Below, piece by piece: positions 1 to 11,879 of a stretch of DNA of 64,000 nucleotides. Source of the stretch: Sarcomyxa edulis. Lineage: Eukaryota > Basidiomycota > Agaricomycetes > Agaricales > Mycenaceae. Position 1 is the stretch's first letter, and each line of letters opens with the position of its first letter. The notes under the pieces are model-generated. The model ran no database searches. It was given only the letters and a program-made list of their open reading frames with translations, and was not told the DNA's origin. Position numbers and translations under genes: made by a program. Where the stretch lies: NCBI GenBank assembly GCA_009761415.1, contig QUOL01000001.1:2542001-2606000 (forward strand). The letters are read 5' to 3'.

Positions 1-3000
1 GGTCGTCTAGGGTTTCGGTTTCTAAATTTATACTTTCCGTAAGAGACAACAAGCAACCACAATAACGTGAACACTTACGCAGAGGTACGGGCCCTCGAGA
101 CGGAGAAGGCGACGGCATGACGGCCAATGTAAGAGACATCATTTCGAGTACAGATGCCATAGATCCGGAACGAATCCGCGTCCCGTGTCCGCTTGTGACG
201 AGGCTGGTGCTCTCCTCGTCAATATCACGACGAGTGGCAGGCTTAGCCTCGCGTGCAAAGGTATCTAGAGAATCCTGAGTGATATTGCTCAACGAGCTCC
301 GGCCCGGAAGTCTTGTCTTCCAGTTCGTATACGACTCCACAAAAATGATCACGAACACGGCGACACCAACTAGGATTCCGCCTTCTATCCAGAATTCTCG
401 GCTGAGTAATATCAATCCCAGGAGCAACGGCTGGAATGCAAGCAGGGTGCCGAATCGCTGTAAAAGCCATATTTGCAAGAGCCCCCCAGTCTGCGAATGT
501 GTGCGTGCGTACACATATCCGACAAGGTAGCGATGTGCTAATAATAAAAATGATATGGTTAAGTCTTCTTGGGTAAGACATGTTTAATTACTCACCAATC
601 AGAGTCAAGAAGAGAAGAACGACAACAGCCGGTCCAATCAGAGGGAAAATCATTGCAAAGGTCGAAGCAAAGACAATCGCCAAAACGCAAGCTCCCGTAG
701 CAAAAGAAGGGTTGTACGTCCTTGGATATACCGCTGTACAGACGCCGATAATGATAAGTCGACATCAGGACTATTGATGGACCGGGACTTGCCTCGGAAT
801 CGCTGTCTAGGCGTAATTGCTTGTCTCTCGGCACGTATAACGTGCCAAAGACGCATGGGTTGAAGTAAGAGAAGGCCAGGAAAGATGATAGCGATATTTA
901 TAACGATAGCCAGTGCCAAAGCACTCATGTATATGGAGCCATTGGCGACTGCTTGGGACCGATTGGTATCAGTGCTGAACGCCTGCATCGCGAATAGAAG
1001 AGCGCCGACGGTGATCAACCAGATGGCAGCAATAGCAGCCAATACGAAGAATGTTGCCTTGAAGACAAGTAATTGGCCAGCAGAGACAGAGACCGATCCA
1101 CGGATATTTGCGGCCCCTGCACAATCCGTATGTCAATAAAAAGATTCGGAAGATATTTTGATAGAGAACGCTTGCAGTTGATGATTGCGAGGGCTAGAAC
1201 AATGAAAATTGTGGCAGCTAGGGCGGGGCACAACACGGTAGCTATGCCAGAGGCTAAAGCATTACCACTTGTAAGTGGGGCTAAGAAAGGCAGGAAATGG
1301 GCAACATCTGGGGCGGTGCCTAATGCAAGACCAGATGCCGCGGTCACTATGATATCTGTGAGACAAAAACTCCAGAAAACATGAGAGTAGAGGACTCACA
1401 TCCAGCGGCGAGTAGCACAGTAACGACCGCGATGACCGCCCACAGAATGATGCTATCCAATACGCTTCGTTCGTTCTGCAACACGTCCCATCGGATATCC
1501 TCTTTTGCACGCCCCTCTATAAGCTCGACGCCAGGAACGAACCGCAGACCTCGTCCGACCAACAGCCACCCCTTGATCCTAGCACCATCCGCGATATCAT
1601 TATAGCACTCGCGCTGCACGTCAGCGATTTCAGCATTGATGATCTTCAACTTTGATCGCCATTGTCTGATGTCTCCGTATACGATTCCAAGATCATCGTG
1701 ATTTATTCCTGACATGGGCCGCACAAACGGCCCAGAAGGTTGGAGACGGAGATGAGGAGGAAGTACTTCTTCACCCTCAGCCTGGCTACGACCATTGCGA
1801 TTCGACCTGAAAGGGAAAGTTTCGCGTCGGGAAGAGGATAACGGCTCTTTTTCTGGGCGCCGCCTCGAGCTGGAAGGTGGTGTCCCATTGTAATCGCTCT
1901 CGAATTCAGACGGTCTTCCCCCCTGAGTGACATCCACCCACTCATCATTCAGAGCCTCTTCTTCGTTGGGAGTTTCGTACTCGGTTTCTGTGGTCGTTTC
2001 GAGCATATGGTTGGGACCATAGCGTCTGGGGTCCGGAATCTGAGACATTGTTGGAAAAGTGGGGAATTCAGGGGTGCTAGGTCCTAGTTCACCAGATTTT
2101 TCGACTCTGACGCGACTCCCTAGAGGTAGTAGTCCGTAAGCAGAGTTACGATTGACTTCCTGGAAGCGGGAACCAATAACGCGAGAATTGATAGAGTCTG
2201 TGAGACTGGGTAATTCCTCGATGGGGTCGTCCGCGAATCTGCCACCGCTGACTCCCTGGACGCCTCGCAGTTTGTAGTATTGTGAGGGAGCAACGAAGGA
2301 CGTGGGAGCAAGGGAAGATGCTGCAAATGCTGGATTCAGTGCTCTACGTCTTTTACGAGGTCTCTGGACACGAAAATATGAGTTATTGTACAAAATCGCG
2401 AAACTTACTACTTTAAACGCACCCGTAAACCAGGTCCGAGGGGAAGAGGTCGACTGATATATGGCCTATCTGGGTCTTCAGGGATAGGAACAGGCTGATA
2501 ATCGGCGATCGAAGGATCTGGCGTGGTGAGACGAAACGAAGAGATGTATCTTGTTTCTGCAATCTCGAGGTTCTCGAGAATTTCGTCTCGTTCCTCGATA
2601 AGAAATGCTAATTGTTCAGTATCCCTAGAATATTGTTCATATTAGAGAACACAAGAATGAACTTCAGTTTCTTACCCTATAGAGAACAAGGCCGAGATAT
2701 CGATCTCTAAATTAGGATCTTCGATATCCCTTGGATTTTGGTCGTTGGTTCGTCGACGGCGAGATTGAGATAGATTGCGGGTACCGTTATTCCTGTTTGG
2801 TTCCAGCGATGAGCTTAGGCCTGTTTTCAGAATAAAGTCTTTCAGTTTCTTCTCGCCCCAACCCACGAAACCGGGCGCTTGGCGTGCACTAAGCCAAGCC
2901 ATTTCTTTCCCAGCACATCGAATGTCAACCCATCGTCTTCTATACGCCACGGATCTATTGAACTCCTTGAGGATTTTCCAAAGCGCTGGTAGAAGGGCAA

Positions 3001-4223
3001 CGACGATAGTCAAGACCGTCAGAATGATTACCCTGATGCGAATATTTGGGATGACATTGTTCCCATCGACTAGTTCTCGTGATCGAAGAGTGGTGAGAGA
3101 TTGTACAGTGGTGGTGGTTGTAACGTTGCCATTATCCAAGAGGCGTAGAAGCCGCATGAGGCTAAGATCCTGTAAAGTGGAATATGCACCTGTGAAAGTC
3201 GCGGCAGAGGGTGATTGAGCGAGGCACGGGGTTGAAACAAGGTATAGAGGTAGTCCTCCTGCTAGTCCAAGGATGCTCCAACCAAGGACTATGAGGAAGC
3301 TGATCCACAGTGCTCGTTGACTCATTTCTTCATCGGAAGGGAAAAGTTCGGCGTCATCAGCGACAGATTTTCCAGCATCTGAGACATCCGTAGGAACAGA
3401 TGGTATGAACGGAACGTGGGGGAATAGAAAGGCCCAAAATGAAGAGCCTAAAGGACGAGGTCGAAGGCTTTGAAGATGCGATGTCAATTCCTACAGGACT
3501 GCGAAACAAAGACGAGACTCACTCTTGTGACACAAACCACTCCCTCAAGCTGTAGATCTGTCGGAAACGTGGTCTGACAATTGCAAATATAATCTACACG
3601 TGAAAAGCAATGAGTTCGCGAGGAAAAGGTGTGGCGCATAATTCACATACCCATAATAACAACCCAACTGCACTGGGTAAAACAATAGTAGCAATCAATC
3701 CATCTGCAGAAGAATCCAGCCCGTCGCCAATGCAAACGGCGCGGGTATCTGCACTAAGTTGATTGGACGGAGTCGCGGTGCTGAAGCCCAAATTTACAGT
3801 TGTTACAATAGATTGGGAGAAGGAAGTGGAGGTAGTGGAGGGTCGAGTGACGGTAGTGACAGGGAATGAAGTGGTGAATGTGGTGAGAACCTCCGAAATG
3901 GGTATAGAACTGGAACTTTGCGGTGAAACCGACTCGGAGGTGGAGTCAAACGCAAAACTGATCGAAGATGTTGAATCAGAGCTCGAGATGGAAGTAGGAC
4001 TAGTTGATTTGGGTATTGCATTCCGAGTCGTAGTCGTCGATAAGTCGTCCGAGGAGGATGACTGTGTTTTTGAAGAAAGAGGCGCGGTATCGGAGCCAGT
4101 AGAGGGTAAAAAAGTTGAACCTCCACTAGTCGTCCACCACAATTCATTAGCGTCGCGTTCGTTAGTTCGTCGAGGGCGTTGCCTTGGTACAACGAGTGGA
4201 TCAGTAACAGTCGTAGTAGTCAT
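1..4223 (-). CDS. OSCA/TMEM63/CSC1-type calcium-permeable stress-gated cation channel, 3' end cut by window edge
   Basis: Predicted plasma-membrane channel of the DUF221/RSN1_7TM (CSC1) family, opened by osmotic or mechanical stress. The chosen start (complement 4221-4223) opens a Ser/Thr-rich extracellular N-terminus of about 170 residues, followed by a Cys-containing stretch (AVCIGDGLDSSADG) and the first membrane helix. Then come RSN1_TM-type helices, a long cytosolic region with a charged, Ser-rich insert, and the seven-helix core, including segments such as LGTAPDVAHFLPFLAPL and ALALAIVINIAIIFPGLLLL. At least six short introns interrupt it. The final visible exon reads through a GTAAGT...TTTAG intron (about 20-77) into codons matching the usual VPLQTETLDD segment, so the C-terminus lies outside the window. 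Upstream is the SLY1 promoter region in divergent arrangement. Family assignment rests on recognised segments and exact exon ends are approximate. Confidence 0.85.
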
Positions 4224-4961
4224 GAGAGCCCACTGTGGGTGGGCTGGGTATAAAATAATGGTTGTGTGAGTGAGAAGAACCACACCACTGGCCTCACGGT
4301 CCAAAATGGCAACTGACCGTCGGTAGCGAAATTCACTTCGCCGCCTCAAGGCTCGGGATATCGACGGAAATGAGGAGATTGCACTGATAGATAAGATGAA
4401 GTTATGGTGGGCGACGTCGAGCAGATATATCTATTCCAAAGCGCAGTGGACCTTTACTGGTCTCTAAGGAGACACGGAAAGCGACAACCGGTGTGGAAAA
4501 GCTAGTAGAGATTTTTTCCAAAGCAAATACAAGATGGATATAGTTGGTAAAGCTTCTCCGATTGATTCATATACTGTCTGCCCGATGATATACTGTTATG
4601 ACTGCCGTAAACATTCTTGCAGTCGTCGATAGCTATAGCTACCAATGAGCTACAAACTCAAAATAATCGCGTCATGATATAAATATTTCTTTTGGTGGAG
4701 AAGATAAGAAGATAAGGCGCCTCGTGTAGCCAATTCGTTGGAAGTACCAGAGCCTCCGAGAGCTGACTCCAGCTTGTCGGCCTTGATGGCAATTTGAAAG
4801 AGGAAGAGAAATAAATTCGAGGTTGAACGCGATCGATCGGACAAGCGCGACGAACTCACGTGGAGCCCACCAATCGGCAAACGCCGAGGTCTTAACGACG
4901 TGTTCACCGACGGCAACGTTGTCTAATCACGTCGTACTCAACAGCGAGCTCATCATCTGAA
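4224..4961. other. Divergent intergenic region between channel gene and SLY1
   Basis: 738 bp separating two divergently transcribed genes, so it holds both promoters and 5' leaders. An 88-codon minus-strand ORF (4650-4916) shows no recognisable domain and I do not call it. No repeats or RNA genes are seen. Confidence 0.5.
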
Positions 4962-7508
4962 ATGGCGAGCTCAGCTTTCAAACAGGTCTGTCTCGATTCT
5001 TATGACTGAGTGCCTATTCTGATTCGCTCAACAGGCTTCAGCTCCAACAACTCTCCAGCAATCACAAACAGCTGCTTTATTGAGTCTACTAAATCTCAAC
5101 AAACCGGCAGACTCTACTCTGACGAACGAGCCAAAGTCTGGATTCAAAACACCTACCCCGTCTGGTCCTCCTGTTTGGAAGATCCTAGTCTTGGACCAAC
5201 AGACCAAAGATGTGTTAGCTACTGTTCTGCGCGTACAAGACCTGCGCGACGTTGGTGTCACTCTTCATGTGTGCGTACGACCTATACTCTCCATACTTAG
5301 ACAATCATAAATCTGCATCGCAGACAGCTACACTCTTTGCGTCCACCACTTCCAGACGTACCCGCAGTCTACTTTGTATCCCCCACTCTCGCCAATATCA
5401 GACGAATAGCGGAGGACCTTGACAAAAGTCTATACGAGTCGTTTCATTTGAATTTTGTGGAACCGCTTCCTAGAGCTCTTCTGGAAGAACTGGCGGCAGC
5501 GGTAGCGAGAGGAGGCACAGGTGAATCTGTCGAGCAAGTCAGTCACGACGCGTTCACTGCAATATATAGACGATCTAAATGACGATCTTCTTGAGACAGG
5601 TCGTAGACCAATATTTATCCTTCATCGCACCTTCGCCTTCACTATTTTCCATTTTACCTCCACTACCCCCAGCAATATCCACTTCAGCACCTGCAGCAGG
5701 ACCGTCGACACCTGTTTCGACATACACTATCCTAAATTCTCCCTCGTCGACTGAACAACAAATCGAAGCGGAAATCGAACGGATAGCGAATGGATTGTTC
5801 AGTGCAGTAGCAACGATGGGTAAATCGAGCAGTCAATCTTCTTACGAGCGCGCTAACGCAACGTCGAAACTGCATAGGACATGTCCCATTCATTCGCTCG
5901 CCCCGGGGAAATGCAGCCGAGATGATTGCTAAGAAGCTCGAGACTAAAATCCGAGATGCCTTGCTTTCAGCGTCACGCTCACATGCTCACAGTTCTCCAG
6001 ACTCCTTATTTGCCCAAGATGCAACAGGTCTATCGAACCTCCAACGTCCACGTTCGTGCCCTTCTTCGCGCCTCTAATTGCTTGCTTGTCTGATACATAT
6101 TTTACCGCAGTCCTCCTTATACTTGACAGGAACGTTGACTTAGTCTCTATGCTATCACACGGCTGGACATATCAGGCACTCGTGTCTGACTGCCTCGAAA
6201 TCAAACTCAACCGTGTTGTTGTCACTTCCCCCCAAAAGCGTTCCTACGACCTCGATTCAAAGGATTTCTTCTGGGCCCGAAATGCTGCAAATCCTTTCCC
6301 ACAAGTTGCCGAGGAAATCGACATTGAGCTCAATAAGTACAAGCAGGATGCTGCTGAGATCACTCGGTCAACAGGTGTCAGCGATGTTAACGATATATCA
6401 CAACTGTCCGTCCTTTCTTTTCATCATGCCTTGACAATATTGATTCGTTGGTGTATCTAGGGATCTCTCAACAAATGCTGCGCATCTGAAGACAGCCATC
6501 ACACAATTGCCTGAACTAACGGCGCGAAAAGCAACGCTAGACACACATATGAATATTGCCACTGCTCTCTTGGAACAGATCAAGAAACGAGGACTGGACG
6601 AACTCTTCAGCACTGAGGAGGCTATCAATAAGCAGGTTTGTACATTCATGTTGTTCCAGCTTTCTCAAGTCTCATTGATCTCCTACCATTCCCATAGACA
6701 GTCGCTACCGTGCTCGAAACGCTCCGAGCACCAAGACCAGATGGAGCATTCACAGCCCTCGATAAACTCCGTCTCGTTCTTGTATTCTATCTCTCCTCTC
6801 CAGATAATGCCATCTCCAAGGATGATGTCATTGAACTAGAGAAAGAACTGAAAGCTGCTGGAGCAGATGTAGCTGCTTTCGATTATGTTCGCCGGACCAG
6901 AGAAATATCGAGGATGACACTGTCTAGCAATACTGGATCGTCAACACCCTCTATGGGTGCTGTCGCTCAGGGTGGTGGAGAGTTGTTCAAAGGGTTTAGT
7001 GCGCTCGGAAACAGGGTGTGTACAACACCGTTCAAATATCTCCACAATAGCTCACAGTTATTATTCGAAACTTTCATAGCTCACCGACAGACTGAAGGAA
7101 GGAGGACTTGAGAACTTGATTTCAGGCGTCAAAAACTTCCTTCCAGGGAACAAACTCCTCCCAGTGACCCGTTTGACAGAAGCACTAATGGACTCATCCG
7201 CCGCATCTAATCAGTCCCTACAAGAGACCGACGAGTTCCTCTTCCTCGATCCTCGAGCACCACGGAACGTCAATGCAGGCCTCGGTATCGGTGGAGCCGG
7301 TAGTTCAGGTGTGGGACGAGGCAAGAGGATGGCATTTGCTGAAAGCGTGGTCTTCGTCGTTGGCGGTGCTGGATATGTCGAGTATGGGAATTTGGAAGAG
7401 TGGGCGGGGAAGACTGGAAAGAGAGTTACGTATGGAGGAACGGAGATTCTGGACCCGGGAGGGTTTGTAGGGGTTCTCGAGGCGCTGGGGAAGTCGGGGT
7501 CAGCGTGA
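4962..7508 (+). CDS. SLY1: SLY1, Sec1/Munc18-family protein of ER-Golgi fusion
   Basis: SM protein that binds the syntaxin Sed5 and drives SNARE assembly at the ER-Golgi and early Golgi. The start MASSAFKQ is a 24-nt first exon ending at a GTCTGT donor (intron about 4986-5033). The next exon opens with [11 protein letters not shown] and the domain-1 segment [20 protein letters not shown], typical of SLY1. Later exons give [23 protein letters not shown] core residues ([17 protein letters not shown]), the acidic [13 protein letters not shown] segment, and the C-terminal [19 protein letters not shown] block. All joins keep frame across about eight introns of 45-70 nt. One intron uses an unusual GTTCGT donor at 6052-6057. 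Length, near 690 residues, is normal for the family. It is an essential housekeeping gene and appears intact. Confidence 0.93.
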
Positions 7509-7695
7509 GTGTACGTACGCAGGATGGTAGTTATTAGTTATGGACAATATAGTTTGGACGGCTTTCTATTGCGCAACATGAGATATACAGTGAAGGCTCT
7601 TCGTTCATTTAGAAATATAGCAGGTTGGTGGTAGTCATTATATACAGGTCCGAGTGGTGGTGGTGATACACATAGATACTAGAGTAAGTGCCCTT

Positions 7696-9042
7696 TTACT
7701 TCCTGTTGTTCTGCATGGCAAGGATTTGAACGATACGGATGCTGTGAATCGGGATGAGTCAGAACAGAGCCAAGAATGAGGAAGATAACAGGACGCACAA
7801 GATGTTGATCATGTCCAACTCAAGACTGATGGATTCTTTCAGTGTGTCGCGAGCAATGATGCCTTGTTGCGCCAAGCGAGCGTGTTGCAAGATTTTCTGA
7901 GTGCTATAGTGACAGTCAGTCACCCGTCAAAGATAAAGTAGATAAGTGCGGCTTACTCGTAGAGTACGAAGCCACTGAAGACGGCCAGACCACCGTATAG
8001 AGAGATAGATTCTGAGATGGCGAGACCACGGATACCTAGAGGAAGAGCCATTGGGGCCAGGGATGCTAGAGCGACGACGGTCACTCCGGCAAGAAGAGGT
8101 CCACCGAGGTACAGATATGTATCATTCCTACAAAGAGTCAGTGGAGGATCGAGGCCTGAGCGAATGAAAGGACTAACTTGGCTGTAGCTCCAACGTATGA
8201 AAGTCCACCAACGACACCGCATGTGTAAAGTGCAGCACGAGACAAAATATGCGGAGCGACGAAGAACAACGGGCTCAATGTAGCCGCTTGACATGCGTTG
8301 AAGGCCTAGTAGACGACAAAGTAAATATGACGAAAGACAAAGATAGACAGACGAGATGACTGACCAGCCAGAACATATGTTTCTGGAAAGTTTTCTCCGG
8401 AGGAGTGTAGAAGACTCCCATCATTGAACCGATACTTCCAACGAGACTGACACCGAGGACGACCCCTGGAATCATGATTCAGTCAACATACAAAGGACAT
8501 ACATCACTAGAGGTGAATGCTACTTACATGGGTTCGCAGCCATGATGCGGTAAGCCGCTCCTGACCGGAACAGACCACGAGCAGCGAGAGCGGTGAGCAC
8601 CAGTCCTCCTCCAGTGTATTTGAAACTTTCATGCAGATACGACTTTTCATACTCGGCGAGCGAGTCTCGTGTCTCCCTGTTGAAGAACGAGTCGATAATG
8701 ACGATGGTTCCGATGACAGCTCCCTGTTTTTTTGTGGAGACGTGAGTATCAACTGTCTCTGTAAGCACGAAACGAGGTAAGTATACTAACCGCACCCAAC
8801 CCGATACGTGTCCATGTCTGCGCTTGTGTCGGTCGAGCGTTGATGACGGTATGATCGCTGAGTGAACGAGACGGCGTAAAGAGCTTCAGAGTCGGCCGTT
8901 GTTTCTGAAGTGTCTGAAGGATGTTTGGTCGGAAGTTGCTGAAATTGCGAGTACTGGCGATGAAAGGTTGACGTCCAGTTGCTCGAAGTATATTTTGGCC
9001 CACTAATGGGCGGAACGACGATGAGATTCCAGCTCGAAACAT
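7696..9042 (-). CDS. Mitochondrial Bax-inhibitor-1 family protein, GHITM/MICS1 type
   Basis: Multi-pass inner-mitochondrial-membrane protein related to human GHITM (TMBIM5), which shapes cristae and exchanges protons and calcium. The start at complement 9040-9042 (MFRAGISSSFRPL) opens an Arg/Ser-rich, acid-poor N-terminus that fits a mitochondrial presequence. An in-frame ATG at 9189 would add a non-mitochondrial-looking extension, so I rejected it. Exons then encode hydrophobic helices, among them GVSLVGSIGSMMGVFYTPP and YLGGPLLAGVTVVALASLAP. The gene ends with SLELDMINIF joined over a short intron to IRIVQILAMQNNRK and TAA at 7696-7698. The C-terminal pattern with Glu/Asp between the last helices (LYDTQKI, LELDMINIF) is diagnostic for the family. 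About 340 residues. Function is inferred by homology. Confidence 0.9.
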
Positions 9043-9301
9043 GGTGGTATGAAGGAAAGTGGGGGAGCAGCTCTGGAGGAGGCCGGGTAATATATGTTTT
9101 GAGTTTCCGGATCGGGCAAGTGCGTGATGTGGCCCTCCGGCATTCCAGCAACTTCGACGGAGACGACGCGAAATCCACTCTTGACTCATCCATAACTCGC
9201 AATTGGTCGCACCTATGCTTCACATACTAATAAAATTAAAGCACCGAGCACTGCAGAAACTGTAAAAAACAAAACAAAAGAGCCGGGTATACAACGAGCG
9301 C

Positions 9302-11581
9302 TTAAGGGTTCTGTAAAAGAGGTACCCTCGAAATATCTATAACCCCCACTTGTCGATTCTCCAATGCCAATGCCAGGCGATCGGTCTTCTCAGATCGCTG
9401 CCAATCGATTTCGAATACGCCTGGTTTGTCCGATCCTGCGTAGTATGACCATCGTCTTTCTCGATCCTGCAGAGTCAACCGTGAGCATGTGGGTTTTGTG
9501 TGCAGGAGAGAGAGATGGATGACGCCACTGACTTTCATGCTGTAGATATGCAAGTAACCATCGCCACTTCCGGTAGCGAGCCATTGTCCTTCAGGACTGA
9601 ATGATAAGGCATAGACAGATCGTCTATGGTCTTGAAATACTTTCAGACACTCTCCAGTGACCGAATCCCAAAGTCGAGTCGACCCGTCGAAAGAAGCCCT
9701 GCAGAGGAGTTAGAGTGATGTTAAAAGAAAACCACGATGGAGGTTACGAACGTGGCTAAAATTTCATGCGATCCGGCAGGATAATCTGGACACCACCCAA
9801 CACTACTAACAGAGTGTCTGTGGCCTTCCAAGACGACGCTTTGGTCCGATGCGACTAGGCCGGGTATTGAATCCTCAACCCCATTGGAGAGGTTTGAGAT
9901 ATTCCAGATTCGGGCAGTCATGTCGTCTGAACAAGAAGCTAATCGAGTGCTGGACGGGTTGCATTTGATTTGGTTGATTTCGTTTGCGTGACCACTATCA
10001 TTGATGATCAGCCAAAGGTATGGACATATGGAGGTATGAACGGGCTTACACAAGGGTCTTTATGGGATCATGCTGTCCAATTTTGCAGATATGAATTCGA
10101 GCATCAGCGCCACAGCTAGCAAACGTATTGTTGTCTAGCCAGTCCACATCCAAACAACAATCTAATTTCGAAGCAAGAACGGGAACGGTTAGCAGCGCCC
10201 AAGGAATAGTAAGAAGAGTGACTTGCTACCGTCATGATTCTTGTATTGCATGTAAAGAACCTTATCCTGCACATTCCAGACGCACGCGGTCCCGTCAAGA
10301 CTCGCCGTCAAAAGCCACTTGCCAGATGGACAAAATCGCGTTGCAAATATTGGGCCCTTCTCACCAAACGAGGAAGGAAATCAACAAGGATACGAACAAA
10401 TAGAGATACACGACCCAGATAGAATGCCTTACCAGATGTTGTGGATGGGAAAAGTAGAGGGAACCAGAGGCAGTGCATATGCGGAGGATTGAGTCGTAGG
10501 ATCCGAGAGCGAGGAGAGTGCCTTCGGAGTTCCAGTGTAGAGATGTGAGGTCTGCTTGTTCGGATGTCATGAAGTCTAAGGTGGTAGGTGGGTCGGTGGG
10601 TGGTGGAGGGATTCCGCCGAGTTCTGCTGGACCAGGAACGTTCCATATATTGACGACGGCGTCTTTCGATCTGGAAGCAAGGGATGAACGATGGTATGCA
10701 GAGACATATCAGTGAACGTACCCTGATGCCAGAAGGTCGAGCTGTACTGGATTCCAAGCACAAACGAACACCTGATAAGATGTTCAATTAGTTCGGTCTC
10801 TCGAAGAAAAGACAGAAGTATTGGTATGTACTTCGGTTTTGTGGCCTGGCAATAGGTATATAGCGCTTGCAGCGTTGTTATCCTCCGGACCAGGTGGCCT
10901 TCTGACCTTTCCCTTCTTGTTAGTAGACTCGGTCGCCGGTGGCACAGTAGTTTCTTTAGCATTCGCTTTTGGGTGCATCGTATTAGAGGTGGCTTTTCGC
11001 GAGAGTGGCAGGTTGTCAACATACGTTCTGGATCAACATCCATCATATCTTCTGTTTCTTTTCTCCCGAGATCTTCCTGATCTCGTCTAGTACGTTTTTC
11101 GGGAGGGCCAACGTCGTCAGTGGAAGGAGTACTGGCTTTGCGTTTGGGATCTGCGCCATTCATCTTGAGAAGTTGATCCGACATTTTATACGGAATCGGA
11201 TTGTTATTTCCATCGTATGTATTATGTTTCCCATTGGGTGTGGCCTCGAGTGAACAGACGTGGTGATCGAGTAGTGAGAAGCCGGCTTTGCAGTTAGTGG
11301 CTAGATGGTCGTTCTTCCAATGGGATTCGACTTCAAGATAGAGGAGGGCTTTTCCGAGTAGTTCGACTAGTTCACCACGAGGGATATGTTTGGTGAAGTG
11401 AGGTGATCGATCAAGTTGAGATTCGTTGCAGAGGGTAAAGGCGGAATGTGTAAAACCTAATGCGAATATGAATATTTATTATAAGATTGATAGAAAGAGA
11501 AGGGGTATTACCTGAATCACGAAAGTAAGAATAGATGAGGCAATTGATTTCCTCTGCAGTAATTCGAATTGGATCCGACAT
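9302..11581 (-). CDS. LisH-WD40 protein, TBL1/SIF2 type, subunit of a histone deacetylase co-repressor
   Basis: The N-terminus (ATG complement 11579-11581) gives [20 protein letters not shown] followed over an intron by [14 protein letters not shown]. This is a LisH dimerisation domain as in TBL1/TBL1XR1 and yeast Sif2. A charged, Lys-rich linker with a nuclear-localisation-like KRKAST...KRTRR stretch follows. At least six WD40 blades come next, e.g. [12 protein letters not shown] starts, SASFDGTVCVWN-like strands and ARIWNISN. The end is [13 protein letters not shown] and TAA at 9302-9304. TBL1 and Sif2 act in NCoR/SMRT and Set3 deacetylase complexes, so a nuclear co-repressor role is inferred. 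The gene is divergent from the DCAF11-like gene with a 298-bp shared promoter. Exon ends in the middle were not all resolved. Confidence 0.85.
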
Positions 11582-11879
11582 TACAGAGAAGAAAGAGATG
11601 TTGTTAACGAAGAAGGTGGAAGTGGCACTCGAAGATGGATGTTTGCAAATGTTAGACCAACCAGCTTCAATAGGGAAACCAGCCACTTTCTCCTTCAAAT
11701 CACCACACCATTCTTGTCATACAAATCAATGCCCTCCTCCTCGTACCAAGGTACATAAATACCTTCAAAACCTGAACGTCTCTTCGTCTCGTCGTGCTGT
11801 CGTCGACTGTTCTGGAAGAAGCCGTTTGAAACACGACCAAATAGACTCCTATCCGGTCAGTGAATGTGCCGATCTCATT

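Noticed and set aside
3763..4269. 168-codon plus-strand ORF opposite the channel N-terminus
   Set aside because: It is a shadow of the Ser/Thr-rich minus-strand exon. The protein is Val/Glu-rich with no domain.
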